Assembly (NCBI GenBank): GCA_965153455.1
Contig: OZ234495.1
Coordinates: 434,001 to 498,000, forward strand
Direction: 5' to 3'
Length of the DNA: 64,000 bases
DNA from: Sphagnum compactum
Taxonomy: Eukaryota; Bryophyta; Sphagnopsida; Sphagnales
Under the pieces are notes generated by a model, which was not told where the DNA came from, made no database searches, and saw only the letters and a program-made list of their open reading frames with translations. A program made the position numbers and the translations under genes. This document shows positions 1-12,245 of this stretch, one piece after another. Positions within the stretch are counted from its first letter, which is position 1. Each line of letters starts with the position of its first letter.

Positions 1-383
1 CAGAGCCATTATGCGACGAGCTTCTTGTTGTCGTTGTTGGTTCATCAATTCAAGCAAAGCAGGTTAATGGGTATTTTGCAACGATCAGAGAAGCTTTTGT
101 TGTTGGTTCATGAATGAAATCAAGCAAAGCAGTTTCCATGGGTATGCTGTTTCATCGAATGATGGCTTGTAGATGTCGTCGATCTGACATGCTTTCAGAT
201 TCGAGATGTCCCACCTTTTCTCCACATCTGAGATGATGTAAGAGATTCCAGATCCGACATGATGTAAGAGTTTGGAAATCGGAGCTGTGAGAGATTTGTG
301 AGAAGGAGGAAAATATCTGTTTGCGTCTCTCTTCTCTGTCCCCGAGCATCTATCTATCTTCATTTCCCCTGCCTTCTGCCTCC

Positions 384-1359
384 GTGACCACTCCAGATCA
401 TGCCTCGATTCTAGCTTCAACACAAAGTGATTGTCGGAGTCCAGTTCCTTCGACCAGCCAAGGACCAGTATCGACTTCTTCTTCTTCTGCTTGTTCTTCT
501 TCCTCCTCCTCATCATCTTCCTCGACGTTTTCCTCAGCTTCTTCTTCCTCAGTGGAAGCTGTAGAATCAAAGCTCGTAACTTTGCCCGTCCTCCCGCCTT
601 CAACTCTCGCCATCCTTACACACCCCACGAAGGGTCGCTGCCTCCACACCACCGTGCCTCTCCCACGAGGGACGCTGGTCGACATAAGCCCCGTGTTGGT
701 GTTCTCCAAGGAGGAGTACAATAAAGTCGAGGACGGGTTGTTGGGGAGCTATACGTTTGGATGGAAGAGTGTTGGTGATGACGGGAAGGTTGTGAGGAAA
801 GGGGAGATGGCGCTTGCTTTGGGAATGGGCGAGTGCTTGCTGCTTTCATCACTTTGCTTTGCTGTGATCTTCCTCTTGTGCTCTGCTGTGGATTTATGTT
901 GCGTTTGTGTCTGTAGCAATTGTCGAGAGATGCAAGCGGCCATCGCCATTACCATCTACATATGTATGCTAGGATCTTTTTAACCCTTGTCGTCATTTTG
1001 CAGGCTCGTTGTTCAACCACTCCGCAACACCCAACGTCTCCTACACGCTCCATCCCGAGACGCTCACAATTCACTACCAGACCACTCGACCTGTTGCGGC
1101 ATGGGAGGAGTTGTGTATTTGTTATGGAGACAAGTTGTGGTTTGAGCACGCCAATCCAGGAGGAAGAGATGGAGGAAGAGGGAGGGAGGTGAAGATAAGA
1201 AATAAGGACGAAGAGGAGCATGAAGAGGACAATGCTGAGAAGAGTGTGCTACAAGCTCTGATGGCCATTGAACTGGGAGAAACTCAAGAACAGGAGGAGC
1301 AGGAGGAAGAGAAGGATGAAGGGATGCTTCAGACCCACATGCAGAGCAACGACACATAG
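384..1359 (+). pseudogene. SET-domain protein gene, copy 1 (start codon lost)
   Basis: Two exons, about 384-828 and 1004-1359, encode a roughly 266-residue SET-domain protein, a family of protein lysine methyltransferases. After a serine-rich stretch (TCT/TCC codons, 478-560) come an N-SET segment, the motif GSLFNHSATPNVSY split by the intron, then WEELCICYGDKLWF and an acidic glutamate-rich C-terminus. The key NHS/PN motif is intact. Two oddities: the ATG of the sister copy is GTG here (384-386), and the intron starts with GC (829-830) where the sister has GT. The open frame upstream to 321 has no ATG. It could be a pseudogene, or be started from an unseen upstream exon. The domain call is firm, the substrate unknown. 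It resembles small stand-alone SET proteins with the ALALGxGSxFNHS pattern. Confidence 0.7.
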
Positions 1360-1384
1360 CAAGAACCAGCCTTGCAGTTTTCTG

Positions 1385-1560
1385 GATTCCACTGCAGTTT
1401 TGGGAATTCTCAGAGAAGTCTTTCCAAAGCAGCTCTGTGAATTCTCAGAGAATTCTTTGTTCTGAAGCAGCTTTGCAAGTCTTCTCAGAGAATGCTGAGA
1501 GAACTCTTCTTTTGGAAGCAGCTTTGTGAATTCTGGGGGAATTCTTCTGTGTTTGGTTGT
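1385..1560. repeat. degenerate tandem repeat 3' of the SET gene
   Basis: About four imperfect units built on AGCAGCTTTGTGAATTCTC and AGAGAA follow the SET stop codon. The same array is kept at 24,665-24,840 behind copy 2. It probably lies in the 3' untranslated region. Confidence 0.6.
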
Positions 1561-2500
1561 TTGATTTCAGATTGCAGTGGAAATCCTTGAGAATGGTTTG
1601 GGTGTGAATTGGAAGTGGAAATCACAAAGAAAAGGAGTGTCGGTGGGGGGAGAGGGACAAAGGAGCAATGCAGCAAAGTGAGAGCTTGGAAAGGTTCTTC
1701 TGCTCGCCCAGAAAACAGTGCAAGAAATCCTTCTGCCCAGTGAAAGGTACTCTACTCTTTCTTCTCCTCTACTCAACTGATTGCTGAATTGAACTATGTA
1801 GTGAAAACCTCATTCAATAGTAGATTTGCAGCTGTGCAAATGGCCAGATTCTTTCTGTCACTAGTTTTCATTTGCATTTAGTTCAGTGTTTCTAGGCACC
1901 CAAGACAAGGTTGATCTCTGTCAAGAAATTCGGAATAGAATCTGGATCCATGATCAGGTCATTGAACTTTACACTTCTTTGCAACAGGCAGCAGATGTGG
2001 ATTCAGGTTCAGGAGTGGATGGCGGTTTACCTTGAGAAAGGTACAGAAGTGGCAACAGAAGCTTTTGAATCCGGAGCCCCTTCACAACAGTTGCGAGTTC
2101 TGAGAAGATAAAAGTGCTGTGGATATGAGACTCAATTCCTCCAAAAGCAGAGACCCTAAGCAAGGTTCTTGAAGGTACCCAGACTGCAGAATTGACTTTA
2201 CAGCTAGGAGAATATCTGGTCACCACCTAACCATAGAGGAGTGTAATCCTAAACTACTTTGCCCACCATTCTCATTAGTGGTAGTGCAGCACAATGATGC
2301 ACAACTCAGCTCCAGTGTAATGACACAGGTTTTGCCCCTGTTCTTGTTGTCATTACTCATCATATTCTCTCTGTTGCTCTGTCCGTTCTTCTGCCTCTAT
2401 AGTAGATAGACAGGTTCTGCGTATGCAAGGGGAACATTTTGATTGAACACTGTTTATTCAGTCTGCATCCATTCTAGCAACCTTTCAGCAGTGACATTGT
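1560..2500. other. no gene recognised
   Basis: Only short frames are present. The sequence is shared with 24,840-25,780 (copy 2), and part near 2100-2240 recurs at 54,040-54,190. No domain was recognised. Confidence 0.6.
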
Positions 2501-2519
2501 AGTTCTTTTTCATGTCTTC

Positions 2520-2930
2520 ATTGTTGGTAGGATTGGGTGTCTGAGTTGTGGAATTTCTCTTGGTATATCCTGACAGAGAAAACCTTGGCAGGCATGAGAT
2601 TTTCCAATTTATGGTGCAGCTCTACACAGATCAGTTTATTGGTTTACCAATATGCTGAAGCTAAGCCACTGAATGACTGGACTTACGGGGTGCAGTAGTA
2701 AGCAGCTCATGCATGCATGTGTCTGAAGTGAAGGAATTGTGGTTGCGTCCATGGGTGTGTTGTGGATGCAGCCAGATGCAACTGCACACTGGCTGAACAT
2801 ACTGGATGCTTCGACACCAGCATCATGAGCAACTGGTCTTCCATTTGAGAATTGAAAAATACAATATGATCTTGAATCAAGGGCATCCCTGTCATGTTTT
2901 CATGCAGCAGGCATGCAACACTGAACTGAG
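2520..2930 (+). pseudogene. subtilase fragment A
   Basis: Broken plus-strand frames resemble the segment of plant subtilases (S8A serine proteases) that ends at the catalytic serine. One part reads VLWMQPDATAHWLNIL, like the family's KPDvtAPGxxILAAW. It is followed, after a frame change, by ESRASLSCFHAAG in the place of the SGTSMSCPHvAG serine motif. The serine motif is damaged here. Better preserved copies lie at 11,560-11,780, 26,000-26,220, 28,560-28,790 and 54,650-54,890. No Asp or His catalytic segment was found. Confidence 0.5.
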
Positions 2931-2934
2931 AACC

Positions 2935-4690
2935 ACAAATCAGCTGCAGTACCAGAAGTAGCAAAGCTGCTGCCATTACCTGCATCACTTCTTTCTATCA
3001 CAACCAGTACATCTCTCTGCTCAAGGTGCTGCCATTACCAGTCACTTACCCCTATCGCAACCATTCCATCTGACCATGCTACTTTCCTGCAGCAGGTTTT
3101 CATTTTCTTCATCAAGTTACTTAGTCAAAGTGCCATCCATCTTGATCTGCCTTATATACTCTAGAGAGATGGGCTAACAAAGTGGTCATAACTCATAGGA
3201 GTAAATTCTTTGTTATACGGGGCGATGTACAATGGTGTACCCTCACTGTATCTCTCATTTTGAACTTTTCTCCTGTAACCTGGAAGTACGGAAGTGCATA
3301 CCAAACATCTGCAAGTACAAAGAGAAATTGTTGTACTGTGCTGCCAAGCATAATGAGCACAATTCAGCACCAGTGTAATGACATGTTTACCCCTCATCTT
3401 ATATCAGTAGTCATCATCTTCCCTTTCTTTGCTCTGTCCATTCTTTTGCCTCTAGTAGATTGACATGTTGTGGGAGTGCCAAGAACTTTGGGCAGCACTG
3501 ATTAAGCAGTCTGCAGCTATTCTATCAATCTGTTAGTAGTGATTTTGTACCTATTCTAATATCTTCAGTGTTGATAGAATTGTCTATCTGTGTTCTAGAA
3601 TTTCTGTTGGTACATCCTTACAGAGCATACTAGCAGGCATGAGATTTTCCAATTTATGGTGCAGCACTACGCAGGGTGTAGAATATGAAGAGGCTGGGTG
3701 GTTGAGCCAATACTCCATCGAACCTTGAAACTTCGAAATTGAATTGACATTTTATCTGTTGGGATTGTCAAATTTTAATATTCATAGCTTGGTCCATAAG
3801 CACCAAGGCAGGTTGTTAAGCATTATTTGCATAAAGAGAGGGAATGAGATCAGGAAACCTGGACTGAAAGATTCCCTACTCCCAAATGTTCTTGCCATTG
3901 GTGGGAACAATCACATCCACATTTGTCTCAGCATTCAAGCGAATTCTTGAGAATGTCCAGACCCATCCCCTGAAATCCACTACAAAACACTTTGTTTAGC
4001 CCAGAGCAAATAACACTTCTAGACTCAGGACTCCTGGCACTATGGATCCTTACATTGCAAAGAACTGAGGTTGGCGAGTAAAGGTAGAGAAGCTAGTCTG
4101 ATTACTTGTGTTTCAAAACTGATGTAGACACTCTGAGGGCACCAGTACACGTTGCCATTTTTCTGCCACGCTTCCCCAACAATCCGGTTGTCAAACTACT
4201 GCTACAAGCACCTCCACATGACTCATCAGCACTTTGTCAAAGAGTCTCTGATTTCTTGCTCCTTGTAGAAGAGTCTCTCATTTCTTTCCTACCCAAACAA
4301 GTTAGACTAGCTCATCAGCCTGGTCAACAATGCATCTTAAGTGAGACTTGAACTAAGCCTTTACTTTCACTTGCTGCCTCCAAGGAAAAATCTACAAAAT
4401 ATTTGTATGAGCACATGCATCCAGTCTAAGACCTGCATATGCATTTGTGAGAGATGTACCTGGAGGTCTCATAAGACTGCATGTTACATGCCCAATGCAA
4501 TACACCTGCCACCAGGCAATTTACACCACTCCACATCAGATTAAACACCTACAGTTCCATTCTGAACAGCTGGTCTAGCTTATGCTCTATGGAGCCACTT
4601 GTCTTCTTTCATTCTAGTCTGTAGTGTAAGGGTACTACTAGTGAACCCACCCAAGTCTGTCTCCTACATTAAGTCACCATCATTGTGAGA
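2935..4690. repeat. dispersed repeat segments, no gene
   Basis: 2935-3960 matches 44,750-45,960 and in part 21,410-21,710 and 60,290-60,600. A block with the words GGCAGGCATG and TTTTCCAATTTATGGTGCAG recurs near 2590, 3640, 9250, 25,870, 45,560 and 48,130, and in a weaker form near 11,420 and 54,520. The part at 4020-4560 matches 9660-10,230 and 48,540-49,110. No gene was recognised. Confidence 0.65.
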
Positions 4691-4699
4691 GTATCAGTT

Positions 4700-5720
4700 G
4701 CACCAAGAAACTTAATTATTGAGGATTATCATGTGGTACATGCTCTAGGCCATATGGATGCTTAAAAACTATAGCCTTGTAATCCACCAACAGATGGCAG
4801 ATTACAGGAAACCGAGGGTGCTCTACAGCATTTGTGGCCCAACATTACTCAAAGAATGCATAAAGGTTACCAGGACAATAGTCCACATCTGATAAACCCC
4901 AGTCTCACTCTGTCACAAATGCTCTGAAGAATATTTCCTAGTGGTATGTCTTCGAAGGGGACTTTCCCAGTGAGTACCTCAAAGAATGTCCTTGCAAAGC
5001 TATACACACCTACTGATTTTGTGTCTTTCTCTGTTCTCCTCATCTTCAAATGCCTCACTGGGTTGTACCCACCACTGGGTTGTACCCAGAGTCATGCAGC
5101 TTAAATTTCCACTGGCAAAGGCCTCAAAGTACAACTTGCACCGATGACAAGATATCCATCATGATCCTCCAGAACATTTACAAGAACATTGGTTGCCTTC
5201 AAATCACAGTACATCACCCCACTCTCATGCAGGTAATTCATAGCCACTGCTATCTGTAGCATTATATTGCTTCCAGCAGTGGAAAGCAGGTTTCGTCTTT
5301 TTCATCATCCAAGTATATAATGCTACAGATAGCAGAGGGCATGAATTATTTGCTCATGAGCTCCAAAATCATGACAGGCTGGCTTTCCTGGACTCCATAA
5401 CCTCTCAATTGCGTGACATTTGGGTGTAGCAACCTTGAAAACACACTTGCTTCTTTCTCTTCTGTGTGCATGTTTATGCAATTGACTTGGATAACCTTAG
5501 CAGCTGCCAACACTCCAAGGATTTTTACACTTTAGCACTGTTAGTAATGATCCACCTCCAAGACAATGCTTATAAAAAAGTTCCCACTTCAATTGGAAGG
5601 CTGCTAATGTATTCCATGATTGGAAATCTCTGCCTTAAGTTTCTCTGAAACATGTTTTGCAAAATTTACAAAATTTGAGGTGAAAAATACCTCTTTAGTC
5701 CTCTTTCATGCTAAGAATAT
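4700..5720 (-). pseudogene. TKL kinase pseudogene P1
   Basis: Read right to left, this matches the kinase part of the intact gene at 34812-36428, from the start of the kinase domain to the C-terminal tail. The N-terminal DUF1221-like region is missing. There are several frame changes. The HRD motif reads YCD (about 5200-5215), and an inverted piece replaces part of the N-lobe to C-lobe link (see the hairpin at 5229-5353). It cannot encode a working kinase. Confidence 0.8.
5229..5353. repeat. inverted repeat (hairpin) inside kinase pseudogene P1
   Basis: Left arm 5229-5266 and right arm 5316-5353 are near-perfect inverse complements. The first 20 bases of the right arm, TATAATGCTACAGATAGCAG, pair without mismatch. 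The loop is about 50 bases. Both arms derive from the kinase segment that codes for LQIAxAMNYLHE. The intact kinases have no right arm. Confidence 0.85.
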
Positions 5721-5729
5721 ACTGCTATT

Positions 5730-7250
5730 GTGAAGCTTCCAACGCTCCAGTAAACACTCAATCCCTCTGTAACCAAAATGTTTGCAATAACACCTAACAG
5801 CGTCTACAGATTACAAACACCAGCTTTACATTGTTTTGATGTTACAGAATGTGGCATGGATCAAACTCTCTCGAAATTTGTTCACTTTGGTTCATCTCTC
5901 ACTGACCACCCAACGACAGTCAGTTGCAACAAGGTAATAAAGCCCAATAACAGACAGCTGCTTGCCAATAACAGTCCTCAACAGATGACTCTCTACTATT
6001 TCTACAGACTCAACGCACCTCTCAAGTTCCCTCAGGCAATTACACAAAATGAGCTATTTGTCAACTGTTCCTTCAGCCATTCTCGTGACTGGACACTCAC
6101 TGAATTAACTCAACTTCTTAACCCCCTTTCGACAATACAGGGGTTGTTTCACAGCATGAACATAATTAGTATTGGCATTCAACATATCATTTGTATTGAA
6201 CCTCAGTACCTCAATCAGCCGCCCAGTTCAAGACCTCCAAGCCGGTTTCTTATTCACCAGCACAACGGCTCACCACCACACATCAGCAACGCAGCCGCCG
6301 GATATACTTCACACATCCTCAGAGAAATCCCGTGTTCAACACCTTGCACAAACAGCACCCACCGCACCCGTAAATGCAAACGACAAACATAGCAACTCCA
6401 CAAAATAATACACATCCTTCATCTTCTCATCCCCGCTGCATCAGCCGAAGGCAGCTGGAATCTTAAGAGAGACATGCGCTTTGCCACCAGCAACGCGGTC
6501 CCGCCGAAAGTTGACCCAACATCCAGCTAGCCCTAAAACTAGTCAACCTAAAACGAACTTGTTCAGACGATAGCATGAGGTTGGACGTTTCAGACGGATT
6601 TTTTTCTCGTCACACCTCCGTTCCAGTGCATTTACCGATGTAGATGATGCAGAAACGTAAACCATTTTGATGTCCTATTTAGGTAGCGTTTTAGGGTTTT
6701 TTCCTAAGTGGGACGCCCGGCCCCCTGCTCACCAAAAACCGGTTACATTCTGAAATAGGCCTACAAAATATCCCATTATCAACTGAGGGGACAGCGAGCT
6801 CAGATTACCAGATTATGCCATTCTTAGATGGGCTCCCTCCCAAGTTCAGTTGTTTTGCTTTTTTGTTTCCCGGCAATGCGCCAATTTCATTAGTCTATCA
6901 CACAAAAATAAACTTCAAACATGCAATTCTCACTTATGGCAGTTCGTATGTGGCAATAGAGTTAGTATGTGAAGTTAAAGTTCCTCCTCTTTGGGTCAGG
7001 TATGTAGGTGAGAAGAGCAGAACTTTGGGAAAAGGATATGGGTTAAATCGAGGTGCTATTGGGAAAACCGTTGGGGAACACATTGAGAACTTGAGGAACT
7101 TCCTCAGGAACCCCCTTGAAAACCTGAGAACATCATTAAAAACAGATGGGAACAGACTGGGAACATGATACAAATACAAGAATTTAAAAATTCCATCCCC
7201 ACACCACACTGCCTTTTATTTTGGGAAGTGGCTCTGCTTGACTGAATACA
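5730..7250. other. no gene recognised; 5' part shared with 50.9-51.5 kb
   Basis: A 204-residue plus-strand frame at 5778-6392 has no recognisable domain and biased composition. About 6160-6760 is homologous to 50,880-51,480, where the frame is not kept, so coding is doubtful. A 117-residue frame at 6815-7168 is also unrecognised. Confidence 0.5.
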
Positions 7251-7256
7251 TACAAA

Positions 7257-7462
7257 CTATAGAGCAGGGTTCCTGTTGGAGAAGGTAGAATTTGTCTGAC
7301 TGAAGCTCCACTTGCTTTCTTTCCGCTCTTGTGCTTTGCTAACTTTTGAGTAAGACCACTACAGAGCAGGGTTCCTGTTGGAGAATGTAAAATTGGTCTG
7401 ACTGATGCTCCGATTCCATCCTTTCGGCTCTTGCGCTTGGCTCACTTTCTTGCAAGACCACT
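7257..7462. repeat. two direct copies of about 102 bp
   Basis: The word AGAGCAGGGTTCCTGTTGG starts both copies (about 7261 and 7363). The copies are imperfect and adjacent. No function is visible. Confidence 0.7.
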
Positions 7463-7980
7463 ATATCATAACAATGAGATCGCAGAGAAATCTCCACAAC
7501 ACTTTTTAAGGTAACATGCGTGCAGTCATAAACAACCTTGTGAGACTCTATCACAAATTGTTGGACCATCATTTTCATCATGAATAGCAGTGACAAGTGG
7601 ACCATCATTCTCATCACAAATAGCAGTGACAAGCTGCCTCCACTACCCACTGACTTCATCAACTCCTGATGCAGGTGAGATAAGTCCACCAGAATTTGCC
7701 AAAAATTTGGACAAACCATATTCTTGCATCCAAGTTTCTGTTGAACATCTGGAATGTTATTCCCCAACAATCAGACGAGCAGTTTCCATGACTATGGTGT
7801 TTCATTGGTTGCATGCACCAAATGCTTGTGTGTATCATTGTCCTAAGTCCTAACATCCTTTCAAATTCAAGAAGTTTGAGATTTTCTCCAAATCCTCCAA
7901 GATGTAACAGTTTCCAAATTTGAGATATAGGAGATTTTCTCATCTGAGATGTAAAAGTTTCCAGATCCAAGATGTAAGAG
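7463..7980. other. no gene recognised
   Basis: Includes a short doubled phrase at 7565-7635 (GACAAGTGGACCATCATTCT and its neighbour). Towards 7780-7980 it weakly resembles the 5' flank of the SET gene. Confidence 0.5.
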
Positions 7981-8290
7981 TTTGCAAATCTGGGCGTTGA
8001 GAGATTTGTGTGGAGGAAAAGATCCGTTTGCATCTCTTCTCTGTTCCCAACTATCTATCCATCTGTATGTCCCCTGCTTGCCCGCTGCCTCCATCACCAC
8101 TCCAGATCATGCCTCACTTCTAACTACAACGCAAGGTCATTGTCCGATTCCAATTCCTTCAACCAGCCAAGGACCAGTACCAATTTCTTCTTCTTCTTTC
8201 TTCTCCTCCTTATCATCTTCCTCGGCGTTTTGCTCAGTTTCTTCTTACTCAGTGGGAGTTGGGTTGACTGAGGTTTGGTTGAGGTTAAAT
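7980..8290 (+). pseudogene. SET gene exon 1 fragment
   Basis: The frame TTPDHASLLTTTQGHC followed by a serine-rich run matches the N-terminal part of the SET genes (384-600 and 23638-23860). The ATG position reads ATC. The copy ends before the SET domain and runs into an unrelated repeat. A second such fragment is at 21,715-22,010. Confidence 0.8.
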
Positions 8291-10429
8291 CAAAGCTCAA
8301 ATGCCAAGGTGACTGGTTGTCTCAGCTCCTTGCTGGAGAGGGCTTTAGCTACGTCACACCTTTCCCAACCAGGACATTGAGGGGACAAAAAATTGACAAT
8401 TTATACTTCTTGACATGAAGAATCTTGTACACTGAAGCAAAACCTGGCTAGCAAAATACAAATTTGAAAGCACCTTATCTTCAAATGTAATATTAATAGT
8501 CCTCAGATTAGTCTCACCAACTACATCTATGAGCCAAATACCCTTCCTTGTGTCCACAACATAAGTCAGTACTACTATCATCCAAATTACTTTCAGAAAC
8601 AGCTTTGCCATTATCAACTCCTAGCAAAGGCAATGCCAGATGCATTGGAATATCTTATTCAGTCTCTATAATTTGGTGTCCCATCAAAATGACAACCTTC
8701 CTCAACAGATTCCATCAGCATTCACAACTCATGTCTGTGCGAAACACTTACATCCTCCTCTCTGTTGTTGAATTCAGCAAGCATCTTCAACACCTGCATG
8801 TGCACATCAAACATATGCATCAGAAATGCATGCAGAAAACAATTGCAAGGGGTTGAGTAAAAATGTCATCATGCAGAGATGACACAGCTACAACATTTGT
8901 ACAACACAGCTTTACAATTCAATTCTCGTGAACCTCAACATAGTACTCAAAACACTTTAATGCAAAATGAAGGTTGCACATGACAGGATGACCCACCATG
9001 ATTTCATAGCCATATTCAAAGCCTATGGCTGCCTCGAGAACTGGATATTGCTTCTGCTTGCTTCACTGCCCTTTCATCCTCCAGAATGCATGCTTTGGCG
9101 AGCATTTGTATTGAGCACTACTTATGTAATCTGCACCCATCCTATCAATCTGTTAGCAGTGCTTTTGCAGTTTTTCTAATATCTTTAGTGTTCATAGAAT
9201 TGTGTCTGAGTCCTGGAATTTCTGTTCATATATCCTTACAGAGCAGACCTGGCAGGCATGCGATTTTCCAATTTATGGTGCAGCTCAACACAGGGTGGTT
9301 TACCACGATGCTGAAGAATGTGGAGAGGCTAGGTGCTCAAGCCAAAACTCTATCAAACCTTGGAATTTTGAAGATCAAATTCACATTTTGTCTCTGAGGA
9401 TTGTCAAATTTCAATATTCATAGCTTGCTCCGTAAGGGCAAAGGAAGCTTGTCAACCACCTAAAAGGCATATTGCAAAAGGAGAGGGAGGAGATCAGAAA
9501 ACCTGGAGTCTGAGATTGCCTAGTCCCAAATGTTTTCACCATTGGTGCAAAACAACCACCTCCACATTCCTCTCATATGTCAGGCAAATTATTCAGAATG
9601 TCCAGACCTGTCCACTGAGATCCATTACAAAACACTTTCTTAAGCCCACAGCAAATAACAAAATAAGATACCTCTAGACTCAGGACTCCTGCCAGATGCC
9701 ATTGAGTCTTACACTGCAAGGGACTGCAGTTGGTGAGCAAAGGTAGATGACAAGCCAGCCTGGTTACTCGTGTTTCAAAGCTGATGTAGAGACTCCAAGG
9801 GCACCTGTAGATGTTACCATTTTTCTGGCATGCCTCCACGGCAATATGGTTGCAAAACTATTGCCACAAGCTCTTCCACATGATCAATCAGCACCTTGTT
9901 AAAGAGTGTCTCATTTCTTGCACCTTGTAAAAGAGTCTCTCAATTGTTTCTTGCCAGAACAAGTTAGAATAGTCCATCAGCCTGGTCAACAATGCATCTT
10001 CAGTAAGACTCAAACTTCTTGGTTTCACTTGCTCCCTCCAAGAAAAATCTACAGAATATTTGTACGGCCAGATGCATCCAGTCTAAGACCTGCATGTATG
10101 TTTGTGAGAGATGTACCTGGAGGTCATAACAGGCAATTTTTCTCCAATAGATTCCCATAAGACGACATATTACATGCCAAATGCAATACACTCCCACCAG
10201 GCAATTTACCCCACACCACATCAGATTAAATGCCTACAGTCCCATTCTGAGCAGGTGGTCTAGCTTATGCTCTATAGGGCCACTTGTCTTCTTTCAATCT
10301 AGTCTGTGGTGTAAGTGTGCTACTAGTGAAGCCATCTAATTTTGTATCCTACATTAAGTCACCACCATTGTCAGATGCAGCATCTTACAAGGCCCCAGAA
10401 AATATTAGTTGCACCCAAGACACTATTGT

Positions 10430-11310
10430 TAAGGATAATCAGGTGGTACATCCTCTCCACCATATGGATGCTTCAAAAAAATAGCCTTCTAAGCCACCAA
10501 CAGATGGCAGATTATACAAAATTGAGGATGATCTACAGCATTTGTGGCCCAGCATTTCTCAATGAGCACAGAAAAGTTACCAGGACAATAGTCCACATCT
10601 GGTAAACCCCAGTCTTACTCTGTCACAAATGCTCTGAAGAACATTTGTTGGGACTTTCCCATTGAGTACCTCAAAGAAAATAATTGCAAAGCTATACACA
10701 CCTGATGATTTTGTGTCCTTGTCTCTGTTCTCCTCATCTTCAAATACCTCAGGTGCCCTCCACCTGGTTTGTACCCACCAACAGTATGGTTGTACCCCAA
10801 GCTGTGCACCTTCAACTTTGACAGGCAACAGTGTTGGAGTTTATCTTGCACAGATGACAAGGAAAAGTGCGCATTCTGATCCTCCACAATATTTAGAAGA
10901 TTGCTCACCTTCAAGTCACAGTGCATCACCCAACTCTCATGCAGGTAATTCACGGCCATTGCTATCTGTAGCATTATATAAATAGCTTCCAGAAGTAGAA
11001 GAGCAGGTCCTTGGCCAGATTTCTTCTTTTTCATCATCTGAGTATCTAATGCTACAGATAGCAGAGGCCATGGATTACTTGCTCATGAGCTCTGAAACGA
11101 TGACAACCTGCCTTTGCCATCACTCCAAGGATTTTACAGTTGAGCGCAGTTCCAAATGATCCACCTCCAAGACAATGCTATTAAATAATCCCCACATCAA
11201 TTGGAAAGTCTATCATGTCTGGATGTCCATGATTGGAAATCTCTGCCTCCAGCTTTTCTGACTGATGTTTTTCAAGCTTTGCAAAATTTGAGGTAAAAAC
11301 TATACTTCTT
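10430..11310 (-). pseudogene. TKL kinase pseudogene P2
   Basis: Matches the C-lobe and part of the N-lobe of the intact TKL gene. HRD is HCD (about 10,920), the activation-loop region is frameshifted (GGYKPGGGHLRYLKMRR in place of the family's GATLWRAPEVFE), and the hairpin at 10,941-11,082 interrupts it. It ends at about 11,310 against unrelated sequence. It is closest to P4 (49.3-50.4 kb) and P3 (22.0-22.5 kb). Confidence 0.8.
10941..11082. repeat. hairpin in kinase pseudogene P2
   Basis: Left arm 10,941-10,980 and right arm 11,047-11,082 (core TAATGCTACAGATAGCAG) are inverse complements. It has the same origin and position as the hairpin in P1. Confidence 0.85.
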
Positions 11311-11389
11311 TAGCTCTGTAGCTCTGTAGCTCTTCTTCATGTGTTTGGTGTTGATAGGATTGTTTGTCTGAGTTCAGCAATTTCCCTTG

Positions 11390-11800
11390 GTATATCCTTA
11401 CCAAGAAACCTTGGCAGGCAGAAGCTTTTCCCATTTATGGCTCAGCTCTACACAGAGCAGTTTACCAAGATGCTGCAGCTGACTGATGAGATGAACAGAC
11501 TTGCTGGCTGCAGTAGCAGGCCCCTAGTGCATACATGAGTCTCCAGTGCAACGAAGTGTGCATGTGTTGTGGGTGTGTTGTGGATGCAGTCACATGTAAG
11601 TGCACCCAGGCTAAACATACTGCCTGCTTGGACACATGTCATCAGCAAAGTCTTCCATTTGACAACTGAATTATGCAATATAATCTTGAATCAGGGACAT
11701 CCATGTCATGTCCTCACACAGGCAGGCATTGCAACATTTCTGAGTTGCAACACTTGTGAGAACTACAGATCCCAACTTGAATCCTGATGCTACAAAAATC
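11390..11800 (+). pseudogene. subtilase fragment B
   Basis: Frames VLWMQSHVSAPRLNILPAW and, after a shift, ESGTSMSCPHTG match the APGxxILAAW and GTSMSCPH serine motifs of plant subtilases. An in-frame stop near 11,540 and the frame change make it a relic. It belongs to the 11,290-12,240 block that recurs at 54,430-55,340. Confidence 0.6.
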
Positions 11801-12245
11801 AGCAATCAGGACAGATGGTTAGTAGTAGTAGTACTTGCACCTGTGCTTTGCCATAACTTTTTTGTTGCATTGTGGCAACAAAAAAATGATAAATTATACC
11901 ACATCTTCAGATGAAGAATCTTCTACACTGAAGGAAAACCTAGCTAGGAAAGTAGAATTTAAAACCATTTCATCATCAAATGTGATGTTAATAGTCCTCA
12001 AATTAGACTCACGAACTTCATCTATGAGCCAAATAATCTTCCAGGTGTCTGCTACATAAGTCAGTGCTACTATTATCCACACTATTTTCAGAAACAGCAT
12101 TGCCATTATCTACTCCTAGCAAAGGCAGTGTTACATACATTTGAATATCTTCTTCAGAGTCTCTATAATATGGTGCCCCATCAGAATGGCAACCCTCCTC
12201 AACAGATTCCATCATCATTCACAACTCATGTCTGTGCAAAACACT

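Larger units (their letters stand above)
1..2937. repeat. SET-gene block, copy 1 of a segmental duplication
   Basis: This stretch aligns nearly base for base with 23250-26217, including the SET gene, its 3' region and a subtilase fragment. Homology stops near 2937, where copy 2 continues into different sequence. The piece that follows here (about 2935-3235) instead matches 21,410-21,710 and 44,750-45,190. This is the left part of the large duplicated unit. Seen directly by reading both regions; exact borders are by eye. Confidence 0.9.
8290..11310. repeat. 9-11 kb block, duplicated at 47.3-50.2 kb
   Basis: About 8430-11,300 aligns with 47,316-50,170 at a nearly constant offset. It contains a piece that recurs six times in the window (8290-8800, 11,880-12,300, 26,920-27,380, 29,720-30,200, 47,310-47,720, 54,970-55,330), the dispersed GGCAGGCATG block, and kinase pseudogene P2. 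The six-copy piece includes the last exon of the RLCK units where these are present. Confidence 0.8.

Noticed and set aside
398-721. Glutamate-rich minus-strand frame opposite SET exon 1 (also 23652-23981)
   Set aside because: It is the reverse reading of the serine codon run of the SET gene; no motif of its own.
5778-6392. 204-residue plus-strand frame
   Set aside because: The homologous region at 50.9-51.1 kb does not keep the frame, composition is biased and no domain is seen.
11894-12106. Minus-strand frame with a hydrophobic start (LKIVWIIVALTYVADTW), repeated in other copies
   Set aside because: It overlaps the repeated RLCK-downstream segment in another frame; repetition is due to recent duplication and there is no start context or domain.
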